64,000 nucleotides of DNA from assembly GCA_023407175.1 (NCBI GenBank), contig JAEYMU010000057.1, forward strand, positions 262,504 through 326,503. Direction: 5' to 3'. Below are positions 26,508 through 34,621 of this stretch, piece after piece (within the stretch, counting starts at the first letter, position 1; each line of letters begins with the position of its first letter). A program made the translations under genes and the position numbers. This DNA comes from Bacillota bacterium. Its GTDB lineage: Bacteria; Bacillota_A; Clostridia; Lachnospirales; Lachnospiraceae. The notes below the pieces were generated by a model. That model made no database searches and was not told the DNA's origin. It worked only from the letters and a program-made list of their open reading frames with translations.

Positions 26508-27227
26508 CTATATAATTATGGACGGCAGTTCCATGATCATTTGATGCAAATCATTAAAATTTCCTTGCTGAAAGCCTGAGATATCCTCTCCCTCCGGGCA
26601 AATCAGACAATCTTTTAACAGGAAGGTGTCCATTCCCAGTCTTGCCGCACACATATCTTCCCTTACATCATTCCCAACCATGATGCATTCTTCAGGTTCC
26701 TTGCCGATACCTGCAAGCACCTCCTTATAATATTCCAGATTCGGCTTACTGTAGGTGCTGTTCTCATAGGTGGTTATCAAATCAAATTCCTCCGGAGCGA
26801 GTCCTGCCCACAACATCCGTGTCAGTGTCGCTATCCTGGGAAAAAGCGGATTAGTAGCCAGCACCACCCGATAGCCTTTTTTCTTAAGAAGCTTTACGCA
26901 GGTATTTGCCAGGGGATGGGTAGCGGTTGCTATTTTTGCAAGGGCAAATTCATTGCGGTAGAAATCCTCAAACACTTCCTCAAGCTCCCTTGCCTTCTCA
27001 CCAAGCTGCTCACAAAATACCAGCCAGAATCGCTCCTCATTCGTCATGGAGCCGTCATTTTTAATCATCATCTCCGTACCGGCCATCAGGGCCTTAATCA
27101 AAGTCTGGGGCTCATATCCATGCTTTATGACCTTTCCTGATACCGCTTTCATATATGCTTCCAGAAATTTTTGCTGGCTGGGCATCGGCAACAGAGTTCC
27201 ATCCAGATCAAATATAAATGTATTCAT
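26508..27227 (-). CDS. HAD-superfamily phosphatase
   Basis: Haloacid dehalogenase-type hydrolase (239 aa). Motif I FIFDLDGTLL at the N terminus supplies the nucleophile Asp and acid/base Asp; motif II VLATNPLF, motif III Lys in YSKPNLEYYKEVL and motif IV IMVGNDVREDMCAA follow. The start is ATG at 27227 after GAGG; a further ATG at 27239 lies upstream of that site. The cap is a helical insertion after motif I. Substrate is not deducible; such enzymes often dephosphorylate sugar phosphates or nucleotides. Confidence 0.85.
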   Translation of the reverse strand: MNTFIFDLDGTLLPMPSQQKFLEAYMKAVSGKVIKHGYEPQTLIKALMAGTEMMIKNDGSMTNEERFWLVFCEQLGEKARELEEVFEDFYRNEFALAKIATATHPLANTCVKLLKKKGYRVVLATNPLFPRIATLTRMLWAGLAPEEFDLITTYENSTYSKPNLEYYKEVLAGIGKEPEECIMVGNDVREDMCAARLGMDTFLLKDCLICPEGEDISGFQQGNFNDLHQMIMELPSIII

Positions 27228-27407
27228 ACAATTCCTCATTTCTCAGACACGCTATGCTTTTTATCTCACATTCAACCTTTCTCATGTTACCAAAATCATC
27301 GTCCGAAAGCAACTTATAAATTTCCAGATATAACAAAATACATTTTCTGTATCGGATGTCCCCTTGTGCCCCCAGTCATTCTTCGTATAAAATATAGTAT
27401 AAATAGA

Positions 27408-27519
27408 TAATTGCGAAACTCACAATTTCGGAGCGGAAGTTAAGCGGAAGGAGCGTTGGAGCGGAGAAATTTGTATCTGTTGTTCGGAAAATTTAGTGGA
27501 TTATATTATTTCGCAATTA
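27408..27519. repeat. 112-bp element with 11-bp terminal inverted repeats
   Basis: Starts TAATTGCGAAA and ends TTTCGCAATTA (perfect 11-bp terminal inverted repeats). The interior contains repeated GAGCGGA-type words on the plus strand and no open frame. It occupies the otherwise gene-free gap 27228-27553. Likely a non-autonomous mobile element. Confidence 0.6.
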
Positions 27520-27553
27520 CCTAATATCGTATAACATAAAGGGGGTTATAAAA

Positions 27554-28459
27554 ATGAATGATGTATATTTACATGGAATGATTCTTATTACTAACAGCTT
27601 CTTATTAAAGGGGGCTTATCCAAAGCCGGATACCTATGGTGAAATCAAAAAAAGCTATGCCCTTCCGGGCGGGGAGACCGGTACGGCTGCAACTATTTTA
27701 TCTAATTTTGGCTGCAGTGTCAGAATGGAAGGTACCTATATGGGGAAGCATACCTATCCTAAAATTATCGATTTTTACAAGGACAAATCCGTTGATACCA
27801 GCGGCCTGTATCTTGACGAAACCTTTGACGGCCTGGAGGATTACGTTATCATCGATACAGATACCCGTACTCCCTTCGGAACCTTTGAAGATTTTTATAC
27901 CAATGGTCTGAAAAGATGGCAGGAGCCTCACAAGGATGCACTTCTTTCCTGTAAGGTTGCGGGTCTGGACCCCTGGTTTGAAAAAAGTACACTTGAAGTG
28001 GTCGCTGTTTGTGTAGATAACAAAATTCCGTATGTAGCCATTGACTGCCCCTATGACAGCGAGCTGCACCAGTACTGCACAGTCAATGTTTTATCCAATG
28101 AATTTATCTCTATGAATTATCCCGGAGCCGACCGTAACGAGCTATTCCAAAAATATATTGAGTACACAGAAGGTCTGGTCATCTTCACCCTTGGAGCAAA
28201 GGATATCCTATATGGACGCAAGTGTCAGCCTGAGCTTCCAAAGCACTTTAAACCATATTCCGTCAAGGTTGTCAGCACCTTAGGCGCCGGAGACAGCTTT
28301 AAGGCCGGCTGTATTTATGCGGTGCTTCAGAATATGCAGGATGATGATATTGTGAGCTTTGCCGCCGCTACGGCTGCCTGTGCCTGCACCGTATTTCCCC
28401 TTCCTCTGAACCCGCCTTCCTTAGCCTCCGTTCAGGCACTTATTTCCGAAAGGCAATAA
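27554..28459 (+). CDS. PfkB-family carbohydrate kinase
   Basis: A 301-residue ribokinase-fold enzyme. The substrate-side motif is LPGGETGTAATILSNFG near residue 38, and the PfkB signature STLGAGDSFKAG near 244 holds the catalytic Asp and anion hole. GGGGG lies about seven bases before the ATG. It stands directly after the 112-bp repeat element and converges on the DUF3267 gene with a 20-base overlap. Substrate unknown; the sequence is not the classic ribokinase, fructokinase or KDG-kinase type. Confidence 0.82.
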   Translation: MNDVYLHGMILITNSFLLKGAYPKPDTYGEIKKSYALPGGETGTAATILSNFGCSVRMEGTYMGKHTYPKIIDFYKDKSVDTSGLYLDETFDGLEDYVIIDTDTRTPFGTFEDFYTNGLKRWQEPHKDALLSCKVAGLDPWFEKSTLEVVAVCVDNKIPYVAIDCPYDSELHQYCTVNVLSNEFISMNYPGADRNELFQKYIEYTEGLVIFTLGAKDILYGRKCQPELPKHFKPYSVKVVSTLGAGDSFKAGCIYAVLQNMQDDDIVSFAAATAACACTVFPLPLNPPSLASVQALISERQ

Positions 28460-29057
28460 AGCCGCATTCTGTGGGGTGGTCAAGCATCAGACAATTTCTA
28501 TACCTTAAGCTTATGCATATGATGGTTGTATCACCCCCGGCAGAAATAATATTTAAAACTCCGATCCATAGAAGCAGGGAATTTTGAAGCAGAATGCCGG
28601 CGGCACCGATTCCAAGGCCAAGAACAAGAAGGGGCATTATGGCACCAAGTATATATCTTCCGTAGGTCATGGGCTCCTTGCAGTGGCAGCAGGGGGTCAG
28701 GTACTCCCAGATTACAAAAAATCGAATGCTTCTCCACTTCTCCCTGCAGAAAAAATGCCAGGTAAGTCCATGAAGGAACTCATGAGCCGGAATTGAAATG
28801 ATTAATCCTCCCAGCAGCAGTAATATAAATGGCAGCGAAAAATTGAAGTCAATTTTTCGCCAGACAAGCAGATAAATCATAACTGCAATTACGGCAAAGG
28901 GGCCCGCTGTTACAAAGGCCATGACATTAGCCTTAACCACCGATATAATTCCTACATATTCCTGGTAGCCCTGACTGCGAAGTATTGCACTTTGCATTTC
29001 CCTGTTATCAATTCTCATCTGCTTCCCGGCGTCCGTCTTCTTTCCTTTATCCCCCAT
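28440..29057 (-). CDS. Integral membrane metalloprotease-like protein, DUF3267
   Basis: A 205-residue membrane protein with about four hydrophobic segments and an intramembrane zinc-protease motif HEFLH in SIPAHEFLHGLTWHFF (residues ~95-110); the later ISAGGDTTII segment offers the Asp typical of this family as third ligand. The CHC motif in TPCCHCKEPMTYGRY is notable. DUF3267 proteins are described as putative zincin-like peptidases of unknown substrate. Its 3' end overlaps the convergent kinase gene by 20 bases. Confidence 0.8.
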   Translation of the reverse strand: MGDKGKKTDAGKQMRIDNREMQSAILRSQGYQEYVGIISVVKANVMAFVTAGPFAVIAVMIYLLVWRKIDFNFSLPFILLLLGGLIISIPAHEFLHGLTWHFFCREKWRSIRFFVIWEYLTPCCHCKEPMTYGRYILGAIMPLLVLGLGIGAAGILLQNSLLLWIGVLNIISAGGDTTIICISLRYRNCLMLDHPTECGFIAFRK

Positions 29058-29154
29058 CCTTATGTTCCCTTTCTCTGGTAATTACTAAAACAATATGGTG
29101 TTACAATAATCTGAATGATACCATAGTAACCCAACTTTAGGAGGAAAACAAGCT

Positions 29155-30450
29155 TTATTGAACCGGGTATAAGTACAATAATATTTTCTGCCATTCCTTG
29201 TCCGGTATATATTCCTGCTCCGCTTCGGGGCCGGCCTCTTCCATAACTCTGTTCTTCAATATCTTAATATCATTCTCCGACAGCAAGCTGAATACTTCCT
29301 CGTATTCCTTCCCATAGAAGCATTCCTCCAGCAGCTCCTCCAGATCGGCAAAGCTTCTTACCGTCTCCTTAATGATCGCCATTTTTTCAGAAACAAGCTT
29401 TATCTTGCCAAGGGTTTTAAGTAATTCCCTTAAGCTCTCATCCTGCATCGGCATACCGTCGATGAAAACTTCCCCCTCCTCCTCGTCTCTAAAGGAAAGA
29501 AAGATCTCCCGTAAGGACTCTGTCTTTAAGTTATTACGAATTCTATCTGCCAGCTCCGGCAGCAGGTGGCTTGCATAAACCAGAGTCTCTGCCTCCAGCT
29601 TAAGCTCTTTGCCTAATTCCTTCATTGCAGCCTCCAGCCTGTACAAAAGCTCCTCCCTGCCAAGGGGAAGCAGATGCTCCTGCAGCCAGTCACACTCCTT
29701 TGCCGGAATGTCCAGTCCATACAGGTCAAGCTCCAGCAGCTTGCAGCCTAAGATATTGGTAAGCGCCAGTTCAAAGATATTAATCAGCATGTGACGATAA
29801 TCCTTATGAAAGCCATGCAGCAGCCCGGAAAGCTTCTGCTGGTCAAATAATCCCAAGAAATCATTCTCCAGTGTTAACCGGTGAAGATATTCCCGGATAT
29901 ACTCCACACCAATTAAATTCGTAACAGGAACACAGAGCGGATAATCAATATCACAGGGCATCTCATGTGCACCGTATTCTATATCATAATCATGAAAGAA
30001 CTGCCCTATGCCCTCCGATATCGTATCCTGATAAGCAATATGCTCAAGCGTTAGCCGTTTCTTTTTTAAACTGTTAAGAAGCAGCTCCGCTTCCGCCTTT
30101 TGTGCCGCCGCAGCCTCCATTCCCTGATAGAACAGAACAGCTACCTTCCCTGTTCGAAGCAGGCTGAGAACTTCCTCCTGATCCGAATAAGCTTTCAGAT
30201 ATAATCCGATACAATAAGTAACAGAATACAAAATTTGTTGTGCCTTATCCACGGGTATGGAACTGCTTTCCCCGTTGGTATAGCGTTCCACCTCTTTTCC
30301 AAGAAGCTCTATCAATTCAAGCTGTATCCCTTCCAGCCTTTCATGGAATACCAGCTTTCTTGCAGACACTTCCTGCAAAAGCGCCTGAAAATACTGCTCC
30401 TGGTCGAGCCCTGCAAAATTTATTTGATTAACCTTCTCTATTTTGTTCAT
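29155..30450 (-). CDS. Conserved hypothetical protein, DUF6179-like
   Basis: A 431-residue, predominantly helical, acidic cytosolic protein with many Leu and Glu residues; no catalytic motif, membrane segment or signal is visible. As remembered it resembles the DUF6179 family, which tends to occur beside the family of its upstream neighbour. The two genes are separated by 22 bases and share a consensus promoter at 31098-31126, so they are almost certainly one operon and probably one complex. GGGGAG precedes the ATG. Function not recognised. Confidence 0.65.
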   Translation of the reverse strand: MNKIEKVNQINFAGLDQEQYFQALLQEVSARKLVFHERLEGIQLELIELLGKEVERYTNGESSSIPVDKAQQILYSVTYCIGLYLKAYSDQEEVLSLLRTGKVAVLFYQGMEAAAAQKAEAELLLNSLKKKRLTLEHIAYQDTISEGIGQFFHDYDIEYGAHEMPCDIDYPLCVPVTNLIGVEYIREYLHRLTLENDFLGLFDQQKLSGLLHGFHKDYRHMLINIFELALTNILGCKLLELDLYGLDIPAKECDWLQEHLLPLGREELLYRLEAAMKELGKELKLEAETLVYASHLLPELADRIRNNLKTESLREIFLSFRDEEEGEVFIDGMPMQDESLRELLKTLGKIKLVSEKMAIIKETVRSFADLEELLEECFYGKEYEEVFSLLSENDIKILKNRVMEEAGPEAEQEYIPDKEWQKILLYLYPVQ

Positions 30451-30471
30451 GAATTTTTATGCTCCCCTCTG

Positions 30472-30984
30472 CTAATAATCGTATTCTTCCCTGTCCCAAT
30501 CCAGAAACTCTGTATAATCATCCTCATACCCATCCATATCCCTGTATTCCTTTGTATGATACCGGACATCCCTGCAATAATTCTCAAGCATGGTTGAATT
30601 CAGATATTCCAGTGAGCCCTGGCATACATCATCATAATATTTTTTCATCAGCTTAATTAGCTCATCGTCGGAAAGCTCCTCTATTGACTCGTTTTTAAAA
30701 TAATAGAAAATATCTTGAAGTTCGATGAGTGTTCTGGCATAATCCTCCTGATTCAGATAGGAGGAATCCGCAAATTCTAAAATCAGCTTTTGTATCACAC
30801 CCCCTCCGAATTCAATTCTCCCGCACCGTTCCAGAGCCTCACTGCGGCTTTCGGCCAGTTCATGGATGTCCTCATCCGATAACTGTAAACCATACCTTAT
30901 GGTATAGTCGTTACACCTTTGTATCTCGGTAACCACCTGCCGGTTCAGCAAAGCTGCCGGAAAAAACATAAATTGCTCCGCCAT
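30472..30984 (-). CDS. Conserved hypothetical protein, DUF6323-like
   Basis: About 170 residues, helical, with a strikingly acidic and tyrosine-rich C terminus (GYEDDYTEFLDWDREEYDY). ATG at 30984 is preferred since AGGAAGG lies nine bases upstream; a TTG at 31005 would add seven residues. It is the first gene of the operon with the DUF6179-like gene. The family name is from memory; no catalytic residues are visible. It could be a partner or regulator of the larger protein. Confidence 0.6.
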   Translation of the reverse strand: MAEQFMFFPAALLNRQVVTEIQRCNDYTIRYGLQLSDEDIHELAESRSEALERCGRIEFGGGVIQKLILEFADSSYLNQEDYARTLIELQDIFYYFKNESIEELSDDELIKLMKKYYDDVCQGSLEYLNSTMLENYCRDVRYHTKEYRDMDGYEDDYTEFLDWDREEYDY

Positions 30985-31023
30985 ATCAGTAATCCTTCCT
31001 TTCAAAATATTTTTAAAAAGGTA

Positions 31024-31052
31024 TTGACATTCTTAATGGATTGTGATATAGT
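31024..31052 (+). promoter_or_regulatory. Orphan plus-strand promoter
   Basis: TTGACA (31024-31029), 17-base spacer, TATAGT (31047-31052). No plus-strand gene follows; an intrinsic terminator lies about 30 bases after the predicted start. Confidence 0.6.
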
Positions 31053-31058
31053 ATTATT

Positions 31059-31118
31059 AGATATTTATATCCTATGGATCACAGGCATTAATTACTAATT
31101 ATATAATGCCTTTTTTTA
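31059..31118 (+). ncRNA. Candidate ~60-nt small RNA
   Basis: Predicted from an orphan promoter (31024-31052) and an intrinsic terminator: 8-bp stem AGGCATTA / TAATGCCT (31083-31111) followed by TTTTTTTATTT. The transcript would be antisense to the promoter/leader of the DUF6323-DUF6179 operon. No protein can be encoded. Evidence is signals only. Confidence 0.4.
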
Positions 31119-31126
31119 TTTGTCAA
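31098..31126 (-). promoter_or_regulatory. Promoter of the DUF6323-DUF6179 operon
   Basis: On the minus strand TTGACA (31126-31121), 17-base spacer, TATAAT (31103-31098): a perfect consensus promoter. Its -10 lies within the hairpin of the plus-strand terminator. Confidence 0.75.
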
Positions 31127-31202
31127 TTAAATTTATTCATCAAATAATGATAATACAAAAGCCCCCCTTGAAAGGCGGGAAGTTGCATCATATGTTCTTT
31201 TT

Positions 31203-31862
31203 TCAATCTCTTTCTTGATAGACCATGTTCCAAAAACCCATTTCATAGATACTCGCTTCTCGGAAAATCTCTGTCAGCTTTTGTTTTCGGTTTTCATCTA
31301 ATCCCTCACAAAGAGCGTCCATATAATCAGAACTAAGTTCGCACATTTCCCGACATATTTCACTGGCAAGATCGGCAATTAATTCTCCATACCTACGCTC
31401 CAGACATTTTGGGTCACGTTCCGCCAACTGTTTTCCAATATAATAATAGCTCAGCGAACAGGGCAACGTTGCGGCAAGCAGCTCTGGCAAATCACCGTCT
31501 ATTGTTGCTTTCAGTATATAGTTGGCGTAATCCCTGTTTTCCCTTGAAGGGGTCATATTCTCCCATGCATTTTTGCCAATTCCTGCTTTGGCTAAGTAAT
31601 TATCTCGCAGGGCATATTCTCCTTGGACTATTCCAGAAATCATAGAGTTAAATTTAGCCATGTCCTTCATACTTTTTGCTTTGAGTATGCCAATCGCACA
31701 TACCTTAACATATTCCCCCAGGTAAAGGCTATCTTCAATGATATACCATTTTATCTTATTTTCTGGCAATGTTCCATTTGCCATTTCCTTGATAAAAGGG
31801 TGTTCTAAGTATGCATTCCATATATCCATAACCGAATTAGTCATTTCTTGTACAAATCCCAT
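31203..31862 (-). CDS. tenA: TenA-family thiaminase II
   Basis: Aminopyrimidine aminohydrolase/thiaminase II that salvages the pyrimidine moiety of degraded thiamin to HMP. The 219-residue all-helical protein contains YIIEDSLYLGEYVK (Asp/Tyr of the active site), the catalytic Cys in LPCSLSYYYIG near 136 and a C-terminal Glu in EMGFWNMVY. AAAGGTG precedes the ATG. It lies 48 bases after the Nudix gene; together they follow a TPP riboswitch, which supports the thiamin role. Confidence 0.93.
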   Translation of the reverse strand: MGFVQEMTNSVMDIWNAYLEHPFIKEMANGTLPENKIKWYIIEDSLYLGEYVKVCAIGILKAKSMKDMAKFNSMISGIVQGEYALRDNYLAKAGIGKNAWENMTPSRENRDYANYILKATIDGDLPELLAATLPCSLSYYYIGKQLAERDPKCLERRYGELIADLASEICREMCELSSDYMDALCEGLDENRKQKLTEIFREASIYEMGFWNMVYQERD

Positions 31863-31909
31863 GCTAATTCACCTTTCTTTCATACTCTCTCACTGCAAGC
31901 TGATTTTTA

Positions 31910-32428
31910 CTATTTACAAAGATATCCATATCGTTTTCTCATGTCAAAGAAAAGACTAATTAGGCTCGGATAGTATGGAATAAATTCATCTTTTTCTATC
32001 ATCTTCAAAATTTCTGTCTGTGAGACCCATCTTGCACCTTGAACCTCCTGGTCCTGCAAATAGAGTTCGGATATCTCTATATCTTTTTCAATCAGATATA
32101 CATCATCATATCCCTCATTAAAATTAAGGGTCAAATGAGGACGAATTTTTTTCAAATCAAGCTTTATTCCCAGTTCCTCAAAAGTTTCCCTTTCAGCAGC
32201 CATTTGACTTGTTTCGCCTGTTAGAGCATTACCACCCGCAGAAATATCCCATTTATTGGGCCAACCGTCCTTAAAAGATTGTCGCTGTTGTATTAACATT
32301 TCATCTTTTGAATTAAAGATACACACATTAACGACTAAGTGATAATCACCATTTTGAAGCTCATTTCCTCGTATCAACGCACGTTTAGTTTTATATCTGT
32401 TAATATCATAAATATCCCACAATTCCAT
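31910..32428 (-). CDS. Nudix hydrolase under TPP riboswitch control
   Basis: A 172-residue Nudix hydrolase with an intact box (G-x5-E-x7-RE-x2-EE-x-G-I) at residues ~66-88 within GGNALTGETSQMAAERETFE and following. The N-terminal part resembles IDI/isopentenyl-type Nudix proteins (VNVCIFNSKDEMLIQQR). Sharing an operon and TPP riboswitch with tenA suggests it acts on a thiamin-related diphosphate, for example hydrolysing damaged thiamin diphosphate as known for some eukaryotic and bacterial Nudix enzymes. That substrate is inference; generic house-cleaning is the alternative. Confidence 0.85.
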   Translation of the reverse strand: MELWDIYDINRYKTKRALIRGNELQNGDYHLVVNVCIFNSKDEMLIQQRQSFKDGWPNKWDISAGGNALTGETSQMAAERETFEELGIKLDLKKIRPHLTLNFNEGYDDVYLIEKDIEISELYLQDQEVQGARWVSQTEILKMIEKDEFIPYYPSLISLFFDMRKRYGYLCK

Positions 32429-32529
32429 AATTCCAAATATCTCCTTTATAGATTTAAATTATTAACTTTATTCTAAGGCCGTTATCTATCTCTAAAAAGT
32501 GTTTCTAAGCATCTATTTTTCGAGTAATA

Positions 32530-32562
32530 AAAAGCGGGAAACACCTGATGAGTGTTCCCCGC
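32530..32562 (-). terminator. TPP riboswitch expression-platform terminator
   Basis: On the minus strand GCGGGGAACAC / GTGTTTCCCGC (one non-pair) with a seven-base loop followed by TTTTTATTA. It lies just after the aptamer and ~100 bases before the Nudix start, so TPP binding probably ends transcription here. Confidence 0.85.
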
Positions 32563-32573
32563 ATGATTATAGC

Positions 32574-32668
32574 GACAAAGCCCTTTCCTACGGTGGCATT
32601 ATCCACATCAGGTATAAGGGTCGAAGTTATAAACTCCCTCTCAGCCTGTCTCACAAGCTCCCCTGTCC
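32574..32668 (-). ncRNA. TPP (THI-box) riboswitch aptamer
   Basis: On the minus strand the conserved THI elements occur in order: GGGGAGC, GCTGAGAGGGA, GACCCTTATACCTGAT, GGATAATGCCACCGTAGG, then a closing arm AAGGGCTTTGTC that pairs with GACAGGGG at the start. These are the pyrimidine- and diphosphate-sensor helices of the TPP riboswitch. It controls the Nudix-tenA operon through the terminator at 32530-32562. Confidence 0.95.
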
Positions 32669-32687
32669 ATTATTCGATTTGCAAATT

Positions 32688-32716
32688 ATTTTATCACAAG
32701 TACCAACAGATGTCAA
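32688..32716 (-). promoter_or_regulatory. Promoter of the TPP-riboswitch operon
   Basis: Minus-strand TTGACA (32716-32711), 17-base spacer, TAAAAT (32693-32688) with an upstream TG. It starts transcription about ten bases before the aptamer. The rest of 32717-32868 shows nothing identifiable. Confidence 0.75.
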
Positions 32717-32868
32717 ACTAACGTGAATGGGATTATTTCGTTTGTAAGCATTTTTGCAGCTATGTGACAAGAACATAAAAACCCACTTTTTGTCCCTATG
32801 ATACCCCGCCTAATTCAAAGGGAGGTCTTTTGTATCATATTGAATGCGGTAACAGCTTGCTGCTTCAC

Positions 32869-33207
32869 TTACAGAGCACTCTCTCCGCGTTCCTTTGTTC
32901 GAATTCTAATGCATTCGATAATATCACTGACAAATATTTTTCCGTCGCCAAATTCTCCGGTATAAGCAACTGTGCAGATAAGGTCCACAATTTCGTCCAA
33001 GCGATTATCGGGAACGACTATTTTGATCTCTGTCTTAGGCAATGCATTCATGATAATTGTATTACCTCGTACATATTCTGTATATCCGTATTGATTTCCG
33101 CATCCGAATACCTGATTGATCGTAATGCCATTGATTTTTTTCTCGATAAGCGCATCCTTTAACTCTTCTAATTTCTCAGGTCTGATTACTGCTTCAATTT
33201 TTTTCAT
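32869..33207 (-). CDS. glnK: PII nitrogen-regulatory protein (GlnK type)
   Basis: Trimeric PII signalling protein (112 aa) that senses 2-oxoglutarate and ATP/ADP and blocks the ammonium channel. The T-loop spans ~37-55 and contains YGYTEYVRG with Tyr at the usual modification region; the C-terminal signature TGEFGDGKIFV (~83-93) is intact. It follows amt by 29 bases, the standard amt-glnK pair. AAAGGAGA precedes the ATG. Confidence 0.95.
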   Translation of the reverse strand: MKKIEAVIRPEKLEELKDALIEKKINGITINQVFGCGNQYGYTEYVRGNTIIMNALPKTEIKIVVPDNRLDEIVDLICTVAYTGEFGDGKIFVSDIIECIRIRTKERGESAL

Positions 33208-33236
33208 GCTACCCGTCTCCTTTTCTAAAATCAGGA

Positions 33237-34475
33237 TTAATCCATACCGGTGAAGGAAGGATATGCCTGCTCACCATGCTCTGTAATATCAAGACCCTGC
33301 GCCTCTTCTGCCTTGGATACTCTAATCGGCATAATCAGCTTAATTACAGAAAGTATGATAAAGGTGGCTACAGCCGCCAAAACAATTGTCATTCCAATGG
33401 CAATCAGCTGCTTTACAAGAAGGTCTGCGGTGCCGTCAATGAATAAACCATTTTCCGCAATATTCTTATTCACGCCTGTGCTTGCGAATAATCCGGTAGC
33501 AATACCGCCCCAGATACCGCCGATACCGTGGCAGCCAAATGCATCAAGAGCATCATCATACTTGAATTTGCTCTTTATCTTAGTCAGGAAGAAATAGCAT
33601 AGAGGACTTACGACAAATCCGATAATAAAGGATGCCCAAATCGGGACATAGCCTGCGGCAGGAGTAATCGCAACCAAGCCAACAACAGCACCGGTAGAGG
33701 CACCAAGGACCGTCGGCTTACCATGCATTATTTTCTCAACCAGCATCCAGGAAAGCATTGCCATAGCTGCCGAGGTATTCGTAGTAACAAATGCACTTAC
33801 CGCAACCTCATCCAGGGCGAGGGCACTGCCCGCATTGAATCCAAACCATCCGAACCAAAGGAGTCCGGCACCAAGTACAACATAGGGAATATTATGGGGC
33901 TTATAGGATACAATCCCATGCTCCCTGCGTTTTCCAAGTAAAATACAGGCAACCAGACCCGATACACCGGAGCTGATATGGACAACATTTCCGCCTGCGA
34001 AATCAAGTGCTCCAAGCTTATACAGGAAACCATCTGCACCCCAAACCATATGCGCCAGGGGATAATAAACAACGATTGACCAAACAATAATAAAAACAAA
34101 TAAAGCCGAAAATCTCATTCTTCCGGCAATTGCACCGCAAATTAATGCCGGGGTGATAATTGCAAACATCATCTGGAATACCGCAAATAATCCTTCCGGT
34201 ATCTTCTCCCCCTCAGAAAGTGCAAGGCCGACATTATTAAAAAATAACTTATCAAAACCACCGATAATACCCGCATGATCTGTACCAAAGGCCAGGGAAT
34301 AGCCAAAGGCTACCCAAAGTACGGAGGCAACTCCGCAAATAAAGAAGCATGACATTAGAGTATTCAAAGCATTCTTTCTTCTCTCCATTCCTGAATAGAA
34401 GAAAGCCAGTCCGGGTGTCATTAAAAACACTAAGACAGAACTTAATACAATAAACGCGCTGTGACCGTAGTCCAT
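33237..34475 (-). CDS. amt: Ammonium transporter (Amt)
   Basis: Eleven-helix ammonium channel (about 412 aa). The conserved DFAGGNVVHISSGVSGLV signature with the first pore His is near residue 155; the second His lies in FGCHGIGGIWGG near 310, and the FFYSGMERRKNALNTLM start is typical. ATG at 34475 is used because AAAGG lies upstream; alternatives at 34487 (ATG) and 34484 (GTG) overlap or abut that site. Preceded by a short leader with a strong hairpin terminator directly after the promoter, which suggests conditional expression, presumably by nitrogen status. Confidence 0.93.
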   Translation of the reverse strand: MDYGHSAFIVLSSVLVFLMTPGLAFFYSGMERRKNALNTLMSCFFICGVASVLWVAFGYSLAFGTDHAGIIGGFDKLFFNNVGLALSEGEKIPEGLFAVFQMMFAIITPALICGAIAGRMRFSALFVFIIVWSIVVYYPLAHMVWGADGFLYKLGALDFAGGNVVHISSGVSGLVACILLGKRREHGIVSYKPHNIPYVVLGAGLLWFGWFGFNAGSALALDEVAVSAFVTTNTSAAMAMLSWMLVEKIMHGKPTVLGASTGAVVGLVAITPAAGYVPIWASFIIGFVVSPLCYFFLTKIKSKFKYDDALDAFGCHGIGGIWGGIATGLFASTGVNKNIAENGLFIDGTADLLVKQLIAIGMTIVLAAVATFIILSVIKLIMPIRVSKAEEAQGLDITEHGEQAYPSFTGMD

Positions 34476-34510
34476 AAAATACACCATCCTTTTTCCATTT
34501 TCCCAATTTT

Positions 34511-34558
34511 AAAAAAGACGACCATTCTTTTAGAGTTGCCCCTAAAAGAATGGTCGCC
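34511..34558 (-). terminator. Intrinsic terminator in the amt leader
   Basis: On the minus strand a ~16-bp stem GCGACCATTCTTTTAG pairs with CTAAAAGAATGGTCGT around an eight-base loop GGGCAACT, followed by TTTTTT. It lies between a promoter at 34571-34599 and amt, and also downstream of the P-loop kinase gene, so it may be an attenuator, that gene's terminator, or both. Confidence 0.8.
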
Positions 34559-34570
34559 TTCGACTAATAA

Positions 34571-34599
34571 AATCTATCATGAATTTTTAAAAATGTCAA
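34571..34599 (-). promoter_or_regulatory. Promoter of amt-glnK
   Basis: Minus-strand TTGACA (34599-34594), 17-base spacer, TAGATT (34576-34571). The predicted start is only ~6 bases before the terminator hairpin. Confidence 0.6.
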
Positions 34600-34621
34600 T
34601 CTTAATTTTTGACAAATTAAA

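Noticed and set aside
34511..34558. ANTAR-type antitermination target before amt
   Set aside because: Only one hairpin is present and its loop (GGGCAACT) does not show the A1/G4 hexaloop expected for ANTAR proteins.
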